Positions 9,464 through 17,332 of a stretch of DNA of 46,395 nt are shown here, piece by piece; positions within the stretch are counted from its first letter, which is position 1, and the number at the start of each line of letters is the position of its first letter. Made by a program: the position numbers and the translations under genes. The stretch comes from Clostridium puniceum (GTDB taxonomy: Bacteria; Bacillota; Clostridia; Clostridiales; Clostridiaceae), in assembly GCF_002006345.1 (NCBI RefSeq), contig NZ_LZZM01000186.1:1-46395 (forward strand). Reading direction: 5' to 3'. The notes below the pieces were generated by a model. It did no database searches and was not told the DNA's origin. It was given only the letters and a program-made list of their open reading frames with translations.

Positions 9464-10285
9464 ATGAGTGATAAGAAATTAAATAGAAGTGATATAGTTA
9501 GCATGTTTATTCGTTCAAATTTCCTATTAGGATCATTTAACTTTGAACGAATGCAAGCAATAGGATTTTGTGTAACTTTAATACCTGCCTTAAAGAAATT
9601 ATATAAAGGTGATGAATTAAGTCAAGCACTTAAAAGAAATTTAGAATTTTTTAATACACAACCATTTATGGCCACTCCAATTATGGGAATAACAGCAGCA
9701 ATGGAAGAGCAAAAGGCAAATGGAGCTGATATTGACGAAGCATCAATCAGTGGTGTTAAAATTGGACTGATGGGACCTCTTGCTGGAGTCGGAGATCCAA
9801 TATTCTGGGGAACTTTAAGACCTGTACTTGCAGCGTTAGGTGCCGGACTTGCGCTTACTGGAAGCATTATTGGACCATTAATTTTCTTCTTAGGATTTAA
9901 TGTAATAAGACTTGCAACAAACTGGTATGGAATGTTTTATGGATATGAAAAAGGAACTCAACTAGTTTCTGATATGTCAGGAAATAAACTTAGATATCTT
10001 ACAGAAGGATCTTCAGTACTTGGATTACTTGTTATAGGTGGTCTTGTTTCAAAATGGACAAGTATTAACATACCATTTGTTCTTTCTAAATACACATAAT
10101 CTGATGGAAAAGAAGTTGTTACAAATGTTCAAAGTGTATTAGACAGCTTAATGCCAGGGTTAGTCCCACTTTTGTTAACATTTTTATGTATGTACTTATT
10201 AAAGAAAAAAGTAAATCCATTATTAATAATATTTGGATTATTTGCAGTAGGTATATTAGGAGTTGCATGTGGAATATTACAATAA
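9464..10285 (+). pseudogene. PTS mannose-family enzyme IID with in-frame stop
   Basis: This gene encodes a mannose-family EIID of about 273 residues if read through. The N-terminal part shows LNRSDIVSMFIRSNF and GLMGPLAGVGDPIFWGT, which are IID hallmarks. A TAA at 10097-10099 truncates it after about 211 residues. Exactly the same frame continues with SDGKEVVTNVQSVLDSLMPG and a hydrophobic C-terminal segment typical of IID, ending with TAA at 10283-10285. The missing tail carries the C-terminal membrane anchor region, so the short product is probably non-functional. The start at 9464 (MSDKKLN) is preferred over 9458 because AAAGGAG at 9448-9454 then has normal spacing. A one-base substitution explains the stop. 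Confidence 0.88.
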
Positions 10286-10577
10286 GTAGATAAGTGAAAT
10301 AAGTTAGAATCCAAATCTTGTATTTGGGTTATCGAACTTAGCTGATGACGTCAGGAATCAGCTTCTTTAGAAAGATTTAGCTTCTCAAGCTTCGTTAATT
10401 TGTGAATATGAATTAGCTTCATTAAAAAAGATTTGGTGAGAATCATATGCTCAGGCTATTGAAAAGATTCAAATCTCCTTGATTTAAAATATATATTATA
10501 TTTTAAATTGAATTAAGCTAGTGTTAAGGAAACTTAGTTATAATAAAAGCTGCTAAGAGTTTTTTCATTAAAATAAG
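10286..10577. other. Intergenic spacer with hairpin-rich segment
   Basis: No gene is seen. The first 200 bases are less AT-rich than surrounding spacers and contain AGCTGAT paired with ATCAGCT around a ten-base loop (about 10339-10362), as well as several repeats of the AGCTTC/GAAGC type. This could be an untranslated RNA or a remnant of a 3' region. No known RNA family was recognised. Confidence 0.35.
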
Positions 10578-10620
10578 GGTAGTAGACAAGAGAAAAATTT
10601 TGTTTGCTGCCTTTATTATT
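10578..10620 (+). terminator. Intrinsic terminator
   Basis: A 12-bp stem with three G-U pairs (10578-10589 with 10600-10611) around a ten-base loop is followed by TTTATTATT. It would end transcription from the PTS locus or from an RNA in the preceding spacer. Confidence 0.65.
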
Positions 10621-10794
10621 TGTATAAAATAATGAATGATTTTTAAGGTTTTCTTAAGTTTTTATGTAGGTAAATTTAATAATTTAGTTGTATTATAATT
10701 ATAAATATATTTTATAACTTATGTAAAAATAGTTGTAACAAGTGGAGAGAAATATAATAACTTGCTTAATAAAAATTAAAAGGATGCGATAGAA

Positions 10795-10965
10795 TTGGGA
10801 AATATAATTAAGATTAATATGTATGTAGAAATGAAAAGAAAAAAGGAAAATAAATTAAAGTTAAAAACCATAGAAGAAGCTATTTTAGAATATAATAATT
10901 GGATAAAAACTACTAGTAGAGAGGACAAAATAGAGAATTATGAGAGATTTTTACAAGCTCAATAA
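10795..10965 (+). CDS. Small highly charged protein, unknown function (56 aa)
   Basis: This short frame starts with TTG (10795) ten bases after AGGA, or with ATG at 10819. It encodes a Lys/Glu-rich, Cys-free peptide with a segment resembling a single amphipathic helix pair (TIEEAILEYNNWIKTT). It is bounded by two intrinsic terminators, 10578-10620 upstream and 10978-11012 immediately downstream, so it looks like an independent transcription unit rather than noise. No signal peptide or membrane segment is present, and no family was recognised. Coding status is supported by context and by the hairpin 12 bases after the stop, not by homology. Confidence 0.45.
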   Translation: MGNIIKINMYVEMKRKKENKLKLKTIEEAILEYNNWIKTTSREDKIENYERFLQAQ

Positions 10966-10977
10966 TTATTTTTAGAA

Positions 10978-11012
10978 GTAAATTAGACCTTAAAATCTAA
11001 TTTACCTCATTT
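10978..11012. terminator. Terminator between small ORF and azoreductase-like gene
   Basis: A perfect 10-bp stem (10978-10987 with 10996-11005) with an eight-base loop follows the small ORF stop and is trailed by CTCATTTTG. It lies between two converging genes and could serve either strand. Confidence 0.65.
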
Positions 11013-11116
11013 TGTTATTTAGAGTAATCTAAAAAGTTGTAAATCAGAAAAGTCGATTGATTTCATGTTAGAATATATGAAATTAAAAATTTGACTATAA
11101 TCAATTCTAAGGCATT

Positions 11117-11764
11117 TTATCTCAATACCTCATCAATTACACTATCAATTTTGTTCAATGATTTCTGAATTGCATCGATTCTCTCTTTCTCAGTAGAGCC
11201 AGTTCCATCTACCAATAATTCTTCAAATCTTTTTATTCCAATAAATTTCATGATATCATGTACGTAATTTAAGCCTTTATTCATTACTATTCTTAAAAAC
11301 CATGGAATAGAACCTCCAGATGATTGAATGTATATCATACTTCTTTCTTTATCAGTTAATAATCCTTCAACTTGATTGTTTTCTATATGTATAGTTTTTC
11401 CTTCCATTACAACGCAATCTATATATTCTTTTAAGGGAGAAGGAAAAGAAAGGCTCCACATGGGAGCTGTAATTACATATAAATCTGCTTCTTTAAATTG
11501 ATCTGCTAATTTAACCATTTTGTGTACTTCTTCTTTTTCTTTTTCACTTAGTTTATTAAAGTCCCCTTCATTTATCATACAATTTCTTTTCTCAAAGTAT
11601 TGATATTCAAGTCTTGGTATATGACATTTATACAAATCTAATTCATCAAGTTCAAAATGGGAATATTTCTCTAAAATTTTATTTACAAGTATTCTTCCAA
11701 CTGTTTTACTGGCTGATAATTTTTCGGGTTTTGAGTTTACCGTTATATAAAGTAATTTTTTCAT
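11117..11764 (-). CDS. Flavodoxin-fold NAD(P)H oxidoreductase, azoreductase-like
   Basis: A 215-residue flavodoxin-fold protein related to FMN-dependent NADH-azoreductases (AzoR), which reduce quinones, azo dyes or nitro compounds in the cytoplasm. Seen: an N-terminal strand KKLLYITVNSKP followed by an SxSxxVG-type phosphate loop (KLSASKTVGR), the flavin-contacting APMWSLSFPSPLKEYID segment (about 100-116), and a late QSSGG loop. The family is about 200-215 residues, so it is complete. The upstream GTG is inside the ribosome binding region; ATG 11764 follows AAGAGGTG at normal spacing and is preferred. It is a single gene, convergent with the small ORF at 10795. Physiological substrate is unknown. 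Confidence 0.78.
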   Translation of the reverse strand: MKKLLYITVNSKPEKLSASKTVGRILVNKILEKYSHFELDELDLYKCHIPRLEYQYFEKRNCMINEGDFNKLSEKEKEEVHKMVKLADQFKEADLYVITAPMWSLSFPSPLKEYIDCVVMEGKTIHIENNQVEGLLTDKERSMIYIQSSGGSIPWFLRIVMNKGLNYVHDIMKFIGIKRFEELLVDGTGSTEKERIDAIQKSLNKIDSVIDEVLR

Positions 11765-11992
11765 AATATGCACCTCTTAAGTTCAAATTTCTATGTTTAG
11801 TATTAACTTATTAATAAATAATATTACTATAGAGTAAAATAATATGAAAAACAAAATAAAGAGTTTAGTAAAGAAAAAAATTTATATTGTATAAATTTTT
11901 CTTTCTGTATACATAATTATAAGATAAGAGAATCCTTTCATCTAAGATTAGAGCAAAAGATTCCCTTTATAATTAAATTTTATTTACTAATA

Positions 11993-13024
11993 TTATAGTG
12001 TTGAAAAGTAAGGCTTCCAATCATTGCATATTTTTTCATTTCTAATAGAATAAGTTATATTACTATAATCATCAGAAGATAAATTCAACAGGTTAAGTTT
12101 ATAGCTAAAGGACTTAGAAAAATTATTAAGTGCTTCTGGTATTAAAGATATATATGAGTTAAAAAGTTCAAGTGAATTAGAATATTTTTCGTAACTTCGA
12201 CTAGAGCTAAATATCTTATCTGCATCGATACTAGCTTCATGTGCTAATTTATTTATTTCATTTTTGAGAGATTCATTATAAGTATTTGGATAGGTTACTT
12301 CTAAAGTGATTTTATGGCAAATATTTCTTAGCTTAACGCATGGAATATCACTTTTTATATTCACATCATCTATATACCCTATAGTGTGAGTAATAAAATC
12401 TTCTTTGACTTCTGGAACATCTATAGAAGACAAAGTTTGAGTATAAACATCTTTTGTTTCATTTAATAAATAATCTTTTTTATTCTCTATTAAGGGTACA
12501 TTGTCTTCTCTAAAACAAGTACAATTATTACAATTTTCATTAAATTCTGACCTATAACATACAAAAGAATCAATTCGTCTTAAATCTATTCCAAAGTAAA
12601 TCCAGTTTCGGCCAGTCCATCTAAAACCAGATACAGAACGACGGTCAACATTTAATAAAAATGCCCAATAATTTCGACCATTTCGTTCCCAAATATAAGT
12701 GAATTTATAAAGACAAAATCTAATTGAGTTTGAACTAACAGCTTTAGTTTCTATACCACCTCCACCTGAATTAAATTTTTGAACTCCAGCAGCATTTTTG
12801 CTAGGCGTATAGTTTGGAGGAGGTGATTTGGGCATTCCAGGAGGATTAAAGACTCCGCCTGGAAAATTAAAGCCAGGTTGAGAATCAAAGTCTGGAGGAA
12901 AGTTATTGCTTCCTGGTCCTTGAAAAAAAGGAGGTCTTTGTCTTTCGTAAGATTCATATGGTATAGATGAAAATTCATAATTTTGAAATTTAATATCATC
13001 TTCATAATTATTAAAATCTATCAT
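11993..13024 (-). CDS. Proline/glycine-rich N-terminus protein, unknown function
   Basis: A 343-residue protein of unknown function. The first 75 residues are low complexity, rich in Pro, Gly, Phe and Asn (PPFFQGPGSNNFPP). Next comes a short GGGG linker, then an aromatic, Arg/Trp-rich block at about 100-155 (SVSGFRWTGRNWIYFGIDLRRIDSF) with several Cys residues just after it. The C-terminal half is a mixed polar domain with four or more helices. There is no signal peptide or membrane segment. The aromatic block resembles short surface or spore-coat-associated proteins seen in endospore formers, but that is a recollection, not a proof. AGGAG lies nine bases before the ATG. It is divergent from the CheY-like gene at 13368. 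Confidence 0.6.
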   Translation of the reverse strand: MIDFNNYEDDIKFQNYEFSSIPYESYERQRPPFFQGPGSNNFPPDFDSQPGFNFPGGVFNPPGMPKSPPPNYTPSKNAAGVQKFNSGGGGIETKAVSSNSIRFCLYKFTYIWERNGRNYWAFLLNVDRRSVSGFRWTGRNWIYFGIDLRRIDSFVCYRSEFNENCNNCTCFREDNVPLIENKKDYLLNETKDVYTQTLSSIDVPEVKEDFITHTIGYIDDVNIKSDIPCVKLRNICHKITLEVTYPNTYNESLKNEINKLAHEASIDADKIFSSSRSYEKYSNSLELFNSYISLIPEALNNFSKSFSYKLNLLNLSSDDYSNITYSIRNEKICNDWKPYFSTL

Positions 13025-13367
13025 TTATACTTGCTCCTAATTAATTATTTCTAAAATATTATATTCATTGTAGATAAATTTGTTAAACTTGAGTTTAAAT
13101 ATAATATAATTAAAAGATAATGAATTATGGGTAATTATGTATGAAAAGATTGAAATTTAAAATTGATAGTGCTATGATAATATTATAAGAACTTGTATCA
13201 ATATGAACTTGTGGATGAATATTGATAATATAATAGGCTATTTACTATACTTAGATAACATTAGTTCCACTTAGTATATTATATATTGTTTTTATTTGTA
13301 GGAATTAGCAATATCCACTCGATTTTGGACTTATAGTTGCATGGTTAAAAAAGGGAGGAAAAGAACA
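13025..13367. other. Divergent intergenic region
   Basis: About 340 AT-rich bases separate the proline-rich gene (minus strand) from the receiver-domain gene (plus strand) and must hold both promoters. No consensus -35/-10 pair was strong enough to call. AAGGGAGG at 13351-13358 is the ribosome binding site of the receiver gene. Confidence 0.4.
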
Positions 13368-13754
13368 ATGGGAGATGCAAAAAAAAATATATTAGTTACG
13401 GATGATTCTGCAAGTATTAGAAGTTTTATAAGAGGACTTTTGGAAGAAGCTAATTATAATGTAGTTGAAGCAAGCGATGGTAATGAAGGAATCCAGGTAT
13501 ATAAAAAAGCAGGAAATATTGATTTAATAATTACTGATATATATATGCCCCAAAAAAGTGGATTAGAGCTTGTAGTTGAATTAAAAGAAGATGATAAAAA
13601 TTTAAAAATAATTGTTCTTTCAGATGGTGGTAAGAATAATTTTTCTAATGAATTAGGTGTTGTTGAAGCTCTTGGTGCAACTCATTTTATGAAAAAGGAT
13701 TTAATAAAGGAGCAATTAATTGATTTGGTAAATAAGGTATTAGCAGAAGAGTAG
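13368..13754 (+). CDS. Stand-alone CheY-like response regulator receiver
   Basis: A 128-residue single-domain receiver. Acidic pocket residues Asp12 and Asp13, phospho-acceptor Asp57 in IITDIYMPQKSG, Ser85 at the Thr/Ser switch position and Lys109 or Lys110 in HFMKKD are all present, so it should be phosphorylatable. No output domain is attached. The longer frame from 13341 places the ribosome binding site AAGGGAGG inside the coding region, so ATG 13368 is chosen. No histidine kinase or chemotaxis gene is adjacent, so its partner must be elsewhere. The switch region has a Gly-rich insert (SDGGKNNFSNELG) that is longer than in CheY. It could serve chemotaxis, a phosphorelay or an orphan signalling role. 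Confidence 0.85.
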   Translation: MGDAKKNILVTDDSASIRSFIRGLLEEANYNVVEASDGNEGIQVYKKAGNIDLIITDIYMPQKSGLELVVELKEDDKNLKIIVLSDGGKNNFSNELGVVEALGATHFMKKDLIKEQLIDLVNKVLAEE

Positions 13755-13809
13755 GATATCTAAAGTTTTAATATTGAAATTATTATCAACGTTTAATATT
13801 TGAATTAGT

Positions 13810-13852
13810 AAACCAGTACATATAGATTATTATCTATATGTACTGGTTTTTA
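13810..13852 (+). terminator. Terminator after the receiver gene
   Basis: A perfect 18-bp stem (13810-13827 with 13832-13849) with a four-base loop ends in a run of T residues. It is a strong intrinsic terminator about 55 bases after the receiver gene stop, possibly bidirectional with the end of ilvD. Confidence 0.88.
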
Positions 13853-14002
13853 ACGTTTAATTTATTATAAAATAGCAATGTTTAAAGGCTATACAGCATA
13901 ATTTAAGTAGAAATAATTCAAATATAAAAAACAACATAATATTTTATTTGATTTTTTATTAAAATATTGTGCTAAAATTTATTTTTAGACAGTTTTTTAA
14001 AA

Positions 14003-15673
14003 TTAAAATCTTGGAATATCTAAAATAGCACCTTTATTGCCAGAAGTTACCAAAGCAGCGTACCTTGCTAAATAGCCTGTTGTAATTTTTGGTTGTCTTG
14101 GCTTCCAATTTGCTCTTCTTATTTCTAAATCCTCATCACTAACTACAAAGTTTATTGTATTAGCATTAATATCAATTTGAATAATATCTCCATTTTCAAC
14201 TAATGCAATGTTACCACCAACTGCTGCTTCAGGAGAAACGTGTCCAATTGAAGCACCTCTGCTTGCACCACTGAAACGTCCATCTGTTATAAGGGCAACA
14301 GTACTTCCAAGTCCTCTTCCCATAATTGCTGATGTTGGATTAAGCATTTCTCTCATACCAGGACCGCCTTTGGGACCCTCATATCTTATAACAACAACAT
14401 CTCCGTCAATAATTTTCCCAGAGTTTATAGCATCTAGCGCATCTTCTTCACAGTCAAATACCTTTGCAGGACCTTCATGCTTTAGCATTTCTGGTACAAC
14501 AGCAGAACGTTTTACAACACAAGAATCAGGTGCAAGATTACCTTTAAGAACAGATATTCCTCCAGTTTGGCTATATGGATTTTCAACAGGTCTTATAACT
14601 TCTGGATTTTTATTTATGCAGCCTTCAATATTTTCTGCAACAGTTTTTCCAGTGCCTGTGATTAAATCAGTATTTAATAAGCCTAATTTATTTATTTCAT
14701 TCATAACAGCGTAAATACCACCAGCTTCATTTAAATCTTCAATATAAGTATGTCCTGCAGGAGCAAGGTGGCAAAGATTTGGTGTTTTAGCACTGATTTC
14801 ATTTGCAATATCAACATTTAAATCAAATCCAACTTCATGTGCAATTGCAGGTAAATGTAACATACTATTTGTACTGCACCCAAGAGCCATATCCATAGTT
14901 AATGCATTCATAAATGCCGCTTCTGTCATAATATCTCTTGGTCTTATGTTCTTTTTAAGTAATTCCATAATTTTCATACCAGCATGTTTAGCAAGCTTGA
15001 TTCTTTCTGAGTAAACTGCTGGAATTGTTCCATTTCCTTTAAGTCCCATACCAAGAACTTCTGTTAAACAGTTCATACTATTTGCGGTATACATTCCAGA
15101 ACAAGAACCACAAGTAGGACATACGTTGTTTTCATATTCATCTAACTTTTCAGCAGTAATTTTTCTGGCATTGTAAGCACCAACAGCTTCAAACATACTC
15201 GAAAGGCTTGTCTTACATCCATCAACTTTTCCTGCAAGCATTGGTCCACCACTTATTAAAATAGTAGGAATATTAACTCTTGCGGCAGCCATTAAAAGAC
15301 CTGGAACATTTTTATCACAGTTAGGAACCATTACTAATGCATCAAAAGCATGAGCCATTGCCATAGCTTCTGTAGAATCGGCAATTAAATCTCTTGTAAC
15401 TAATGAATATTTCATTCCTTCATGTCCCATTGCAATTCCATCGCATACTGCAATTGCAGGGAATACTATAGGAGTACCGCCAGCCATTGATACACCAATT
15501 TTAACAGCTTCAACTATTTTATCTAAATTCATATGACCTGGTACAATATCATTTTGAGAACTAACAATACCAATAAGAGGTCTTTCAATTTCTTCTTTTG
15601 TTAAACCTAATGCGCTAAGTAATGAACGTTGAGGTGCACTTTTAGATCCTTTTGTTATTACATCACTTCTCAT
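14003..15673 (-). CDS. ilvD: Dihydroxy-acid dehydratase
   Basis: A 556-residue IlvD/Edd-family iron-sulfur dehydratase that converts 2,3-dihydroxy-3-methyl acids to 2-oxo acids in valine, leucine and isoleucine synthesis. Visible are MRSDVITKG at the N-terminus, [10 protein letters not shown] with Cys119 and [17 protein letters not shown] with Cys191, both likely cluster ligands, and a C-terminal [19 protein letters not shown] block. The upstream in-frame GTG overlaps the ribosome binding site; ATG 15673 sits eight bases after AAGGTGG. It is alone rather than in an ilv operon and lies downstream of a GntR/FadR regulator read in the same direction, separated by a terminator. Sugar-acid dehydratases share the fold, but this sequence follows the IlvD branch closely. 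Confidence 0.92.
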   Translation of the reverse strand: MRSDVITKGSKSAPQRSLLSALGLTKEEIERPLIGIVSSQNDIVPGHMNLDKIVEAVKIGVSMAGGTPIVFPAIAVCDGIAMGHEGMKYSLVTRDLIADSTEAMAMAHAFDALVMVPNCDKNVPGLLMAAARVNIPTILISGGPMLAGKVDGCKTSLSSMFEAVGAYNARKITAEKLDEYENNVCPTCGSCSGMYTANSMNCLTEVLGMGLKGNGTIPAVYSERIKLAKHAGMKIMELLKKNIRPRDIMTEAAFMNALTMDMALGCSTNSMLHLPAIAHEVGFDLNVDIANEISAKTPNLCHLAPAGHTYIEDLNEAGGIYAVMNEINKLGLLNTDLITGTGKTVAENIEGCINKNPEVIRPVENPYSQTGGISVLKGNLAPDSCVVKRSAVVPEMLKHEGPAKVFDCEEDALDAINSGKIIDGDVVVIRYEGPKGGPGMREMLNPTSAIMGRGLGSTVALITDGRFSGASRGASIGHVSPEAAVGGNIALVENGDIIQIDINANTINFVVSDEDLEIRRANWKPRQPKITTGYLARYAALVTSGNKGAILDIPRF

Positions 15674-15703
15674 ATATATAACCACCTTTATTTCATAATT
15701 ATC

Positions 15704-15776
15704 ACGTTGTATAATTTTATTATACGTTGTATGATGTCTGTTGTCAATTGTGAATAATACTTGAATTGTATGATTA
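15704..15776. promoter_or_regulatory. Repeated TTGTATRAT elements upstream of ilvD
   Basis: ACGTTGTATAAT (15704-15715) and ACGTTGTATGAT (15724-15735) are direct repeats exactly 20 bp apart. A third, partly matching copy ATTGTATGATTA lies at 15765-15776, again about two helical turns away. They cover the ilvD promoter region on the minus strand. Such phased repeats suggest binding of a regulator on one DNA face; the adjacent GntR/FadR protein is the obvious candidate. This is inferred from sequence only. Confidence 0.5.
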
Positions 15777-15812
15777 TTAAGTTATTCATTATAAGTAAAT
15801 CAATATATATTA

Positions 15813-15832
15813 TAAAAAAGTGGCTGTGCCAC
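15813..15832 (-). terminator. Terminator between gntR and ilvD
   Basis: On the minus strand GTGGC-ACA-GCCAC (15832-15820) is followed directly by six T residues. This compact GC-rich hairpin lies about 165 bases after the regulator stop and upstream of the ilvD promoter, so it should end the regulator transcript. Confidence 0.7.
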
Positions 15833-15996
15833 ACTATAATTATTAGTTAAATATGAACGATAAAGAATTAAGAATCGCGGATGAAATTACTTCGTAATTT
15901 ATTAAAATGTTCTTGGTTGTGCTTAATACTTTTTTAATCAACCTTTGAATCTAAATAAATTCTATCCTTTCTTAGACCTCAAGTAAGAGCAATAAA

Positions 15997-16683
15997 TTAA
16001 TCATTATATATATCTAATCCTCTCATAGCATGTAAAATATGAATCTTCATAGCAGTTTTTGCACCTTCTGCATCTCGATTAGATAAAAAATCCATTATCA
16101 TCCGATGATCATTTAAAGTATCTTGTATTATATGTTCATTTTCATCGGATAAAATAACTCCTTTATCAATGGCTTTATAAAGTATGGGCATTAATTTATT
16201 CATAAATTCATTGTGAGTAGCTTTTGCTATAGATTTATGGAAAGCTTGCTCAACTTCAGTTCTATCTTCATTATTTAAGATTTTTTCCTCTTCTAATCTT
16301 CCATAATAAAGTATTCTTTCAAGTTCTTTATCAGTGGCACGTTTTGCTGCATAATAGGCAGTTTGAGGTTCAAAAATTAATCTCATTTCATATAAATCTC
16401 TTGCATTAAGTTTTGTTGTAGATAATTCTTCTAATTTTAAATTTTCATTAAAATTGTGAATAGCTTTTATGTAAGTTCCTTTACCTCTTTTAATTTCAAG
16501 AATATTGTGAGCAATTAAAATACGAATGGCTTCTCGAAGTGTAGTTCTGCTAATTTTAAGCTCTGAAGATAGTTCATTTTCATTTGGAAGTTTGTCTCCA
16601 ATTACAAATCTTTTGTCTATAGTAATCATTGCAAAAATATCATCTGCAACTCTTTCAGATAAGCTTTTTTCTTTCTTTTGCAT
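15997..16683 (-). CDS. GntR family (FadR subfamily) transcriptional regulator
   Basis: A 228-residue regulator with an N-terminal winged helix (about 8-75, including ISRTTLREAIRILIAHNILE and the GKGTYI wing) and a C-terminal all-helical FCD ligand-binding domain. The FCD metal-site pattern appears as D(x)3(R) in ARDLYEMRLIFEP and later His residues near FHKSI and the HILHAM tail. FadR-subfamily proteins sense organic or sugar acids and usually repress neighbouring catabolic genes. It reads towards ilvD but is separated from it by a hairpin; the repeats at 15704-15776 are candidate targets. AGGAGG (within 16690-16697) precedes the ATG. The effector cannot be predicted. Confidence 0.85.
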   Translation of the reverse strand: MQKKEKSLSERVADDIFAMITIDKRFVIGDKLPNENELSSELKISRTTLREAIRILIAHNILEIKRGKGTYIKAIHNFNENLKLEELSTTKLNARDLYEMRLIFEPQTAYYAAKRATDKELERILYYGRLEEEKILNNEDRTEVEQAFHKSIAKATHNEFMNKLMPILYKAIDKGVILSDENEHIIQDTLNDHRMIMDFLSNRDAEGAKTAMKIHILHAMRGLDIYND

Positions 16684-16790
16684 AAAATAGCCTCCTTATT
16701 AAGTTATGTAATTATAATATAATAAAAAAAATCAGCTTTCAAGAGTGATGTCTGATGTCTCTCTATATATAATTTAAAATAATGTAGTTG

Positions 16791-16979
16791 ATGCAATTTC
16801 ATTATGGAAAGTATTCTATTGAAACAGCAGATATGATTTTGACTCTTTCTAATTTTTATCTGGATAAAGATTTATTTAAATGAGATGTAGAAACAATGAC
16901 TTCAAAAATTTCAGCATTTGAAGAGATTTTAATGCGTAGCTTAAGTGCTGAAATAAATACATATGAGTATAGGTATTAA
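16791..16979 (+). pseudogene. Possible degraded ORF with in-frame TGA
   Basis: A 62-codon frame from ATG 16791 to TAA 16977-16979 is interrupted once, by TGA at 16881-16883. Its composition (helical, with SKISAFEEILMRSL) looks protein-like, and the frame stays open on both sides of the stop. No ribosome binding site is evident and no family was recognised. It may be the tail of a decayed gene. Confidence that it was ever coding is low. Confidence 0.3.
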
Positions 16980-17332
16980 ATTTTATTTTTAATTAATAAT
17001 ATATGGTATAAATCATAGAGTATCTTATTTAAATTTAGTCTTTTAGACTCTAATATTCTAGCATTCAATTTAATTCCTCCATGTTTTAGTTATTATATAT
17101 TTTTATAGTAGATAGTTTTTGTTGCTTAATAAAAATTTTAATTTTGTCTTTGGTAAGGAGAATTTATTTATAAAATTAAGAAATGAATTTTACTAATGCA
17201 TATAAGTATACTATAATAATAAATTGAATTAAGATATTATTAAAAAAGTAAAAATAAAAACAACATTATTAAAAGAGCAGCAATTTTGATAATAAAGAAA
17301 ATACTCAATTTATTGAGATAGGAGGATTATTT
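16980..17332. other. Intergenic region upstream of brnQ
   Basis: About 350 AT-rich bases precede brnQ. AGTCT-TTT-AGACT near 17037-17049 is a small palindrome. No T-box, attenuator or other amino-acid-responsive leader was recognised despite the expected link to branched-chain amino acids. AGGAGG at 17321-17326 is the brnQ ribosome binding site. Confidence 0.4.

Noticed and set aside
14208..14714. 168-codon open frame on the plus strand inside ilvD
   Set aside because: Fully antisense to a highly conserved gene; composition and lack of a start signal mark it as a shadow frame.
16881..16883. TGA in the frame 16791-16979 as a selenocysteine codon
   Set aside because: No stable hairpin follows it and no known selenoprotein motif surrounds it; a decayed gene is simpler.
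16980..17332. T-box or leader attenuator ahead of brnQ
   Set aside because: No T-box sequence, specifier loop or terminator/antiterminator pair was found; only a 5-bp palindrome is present.
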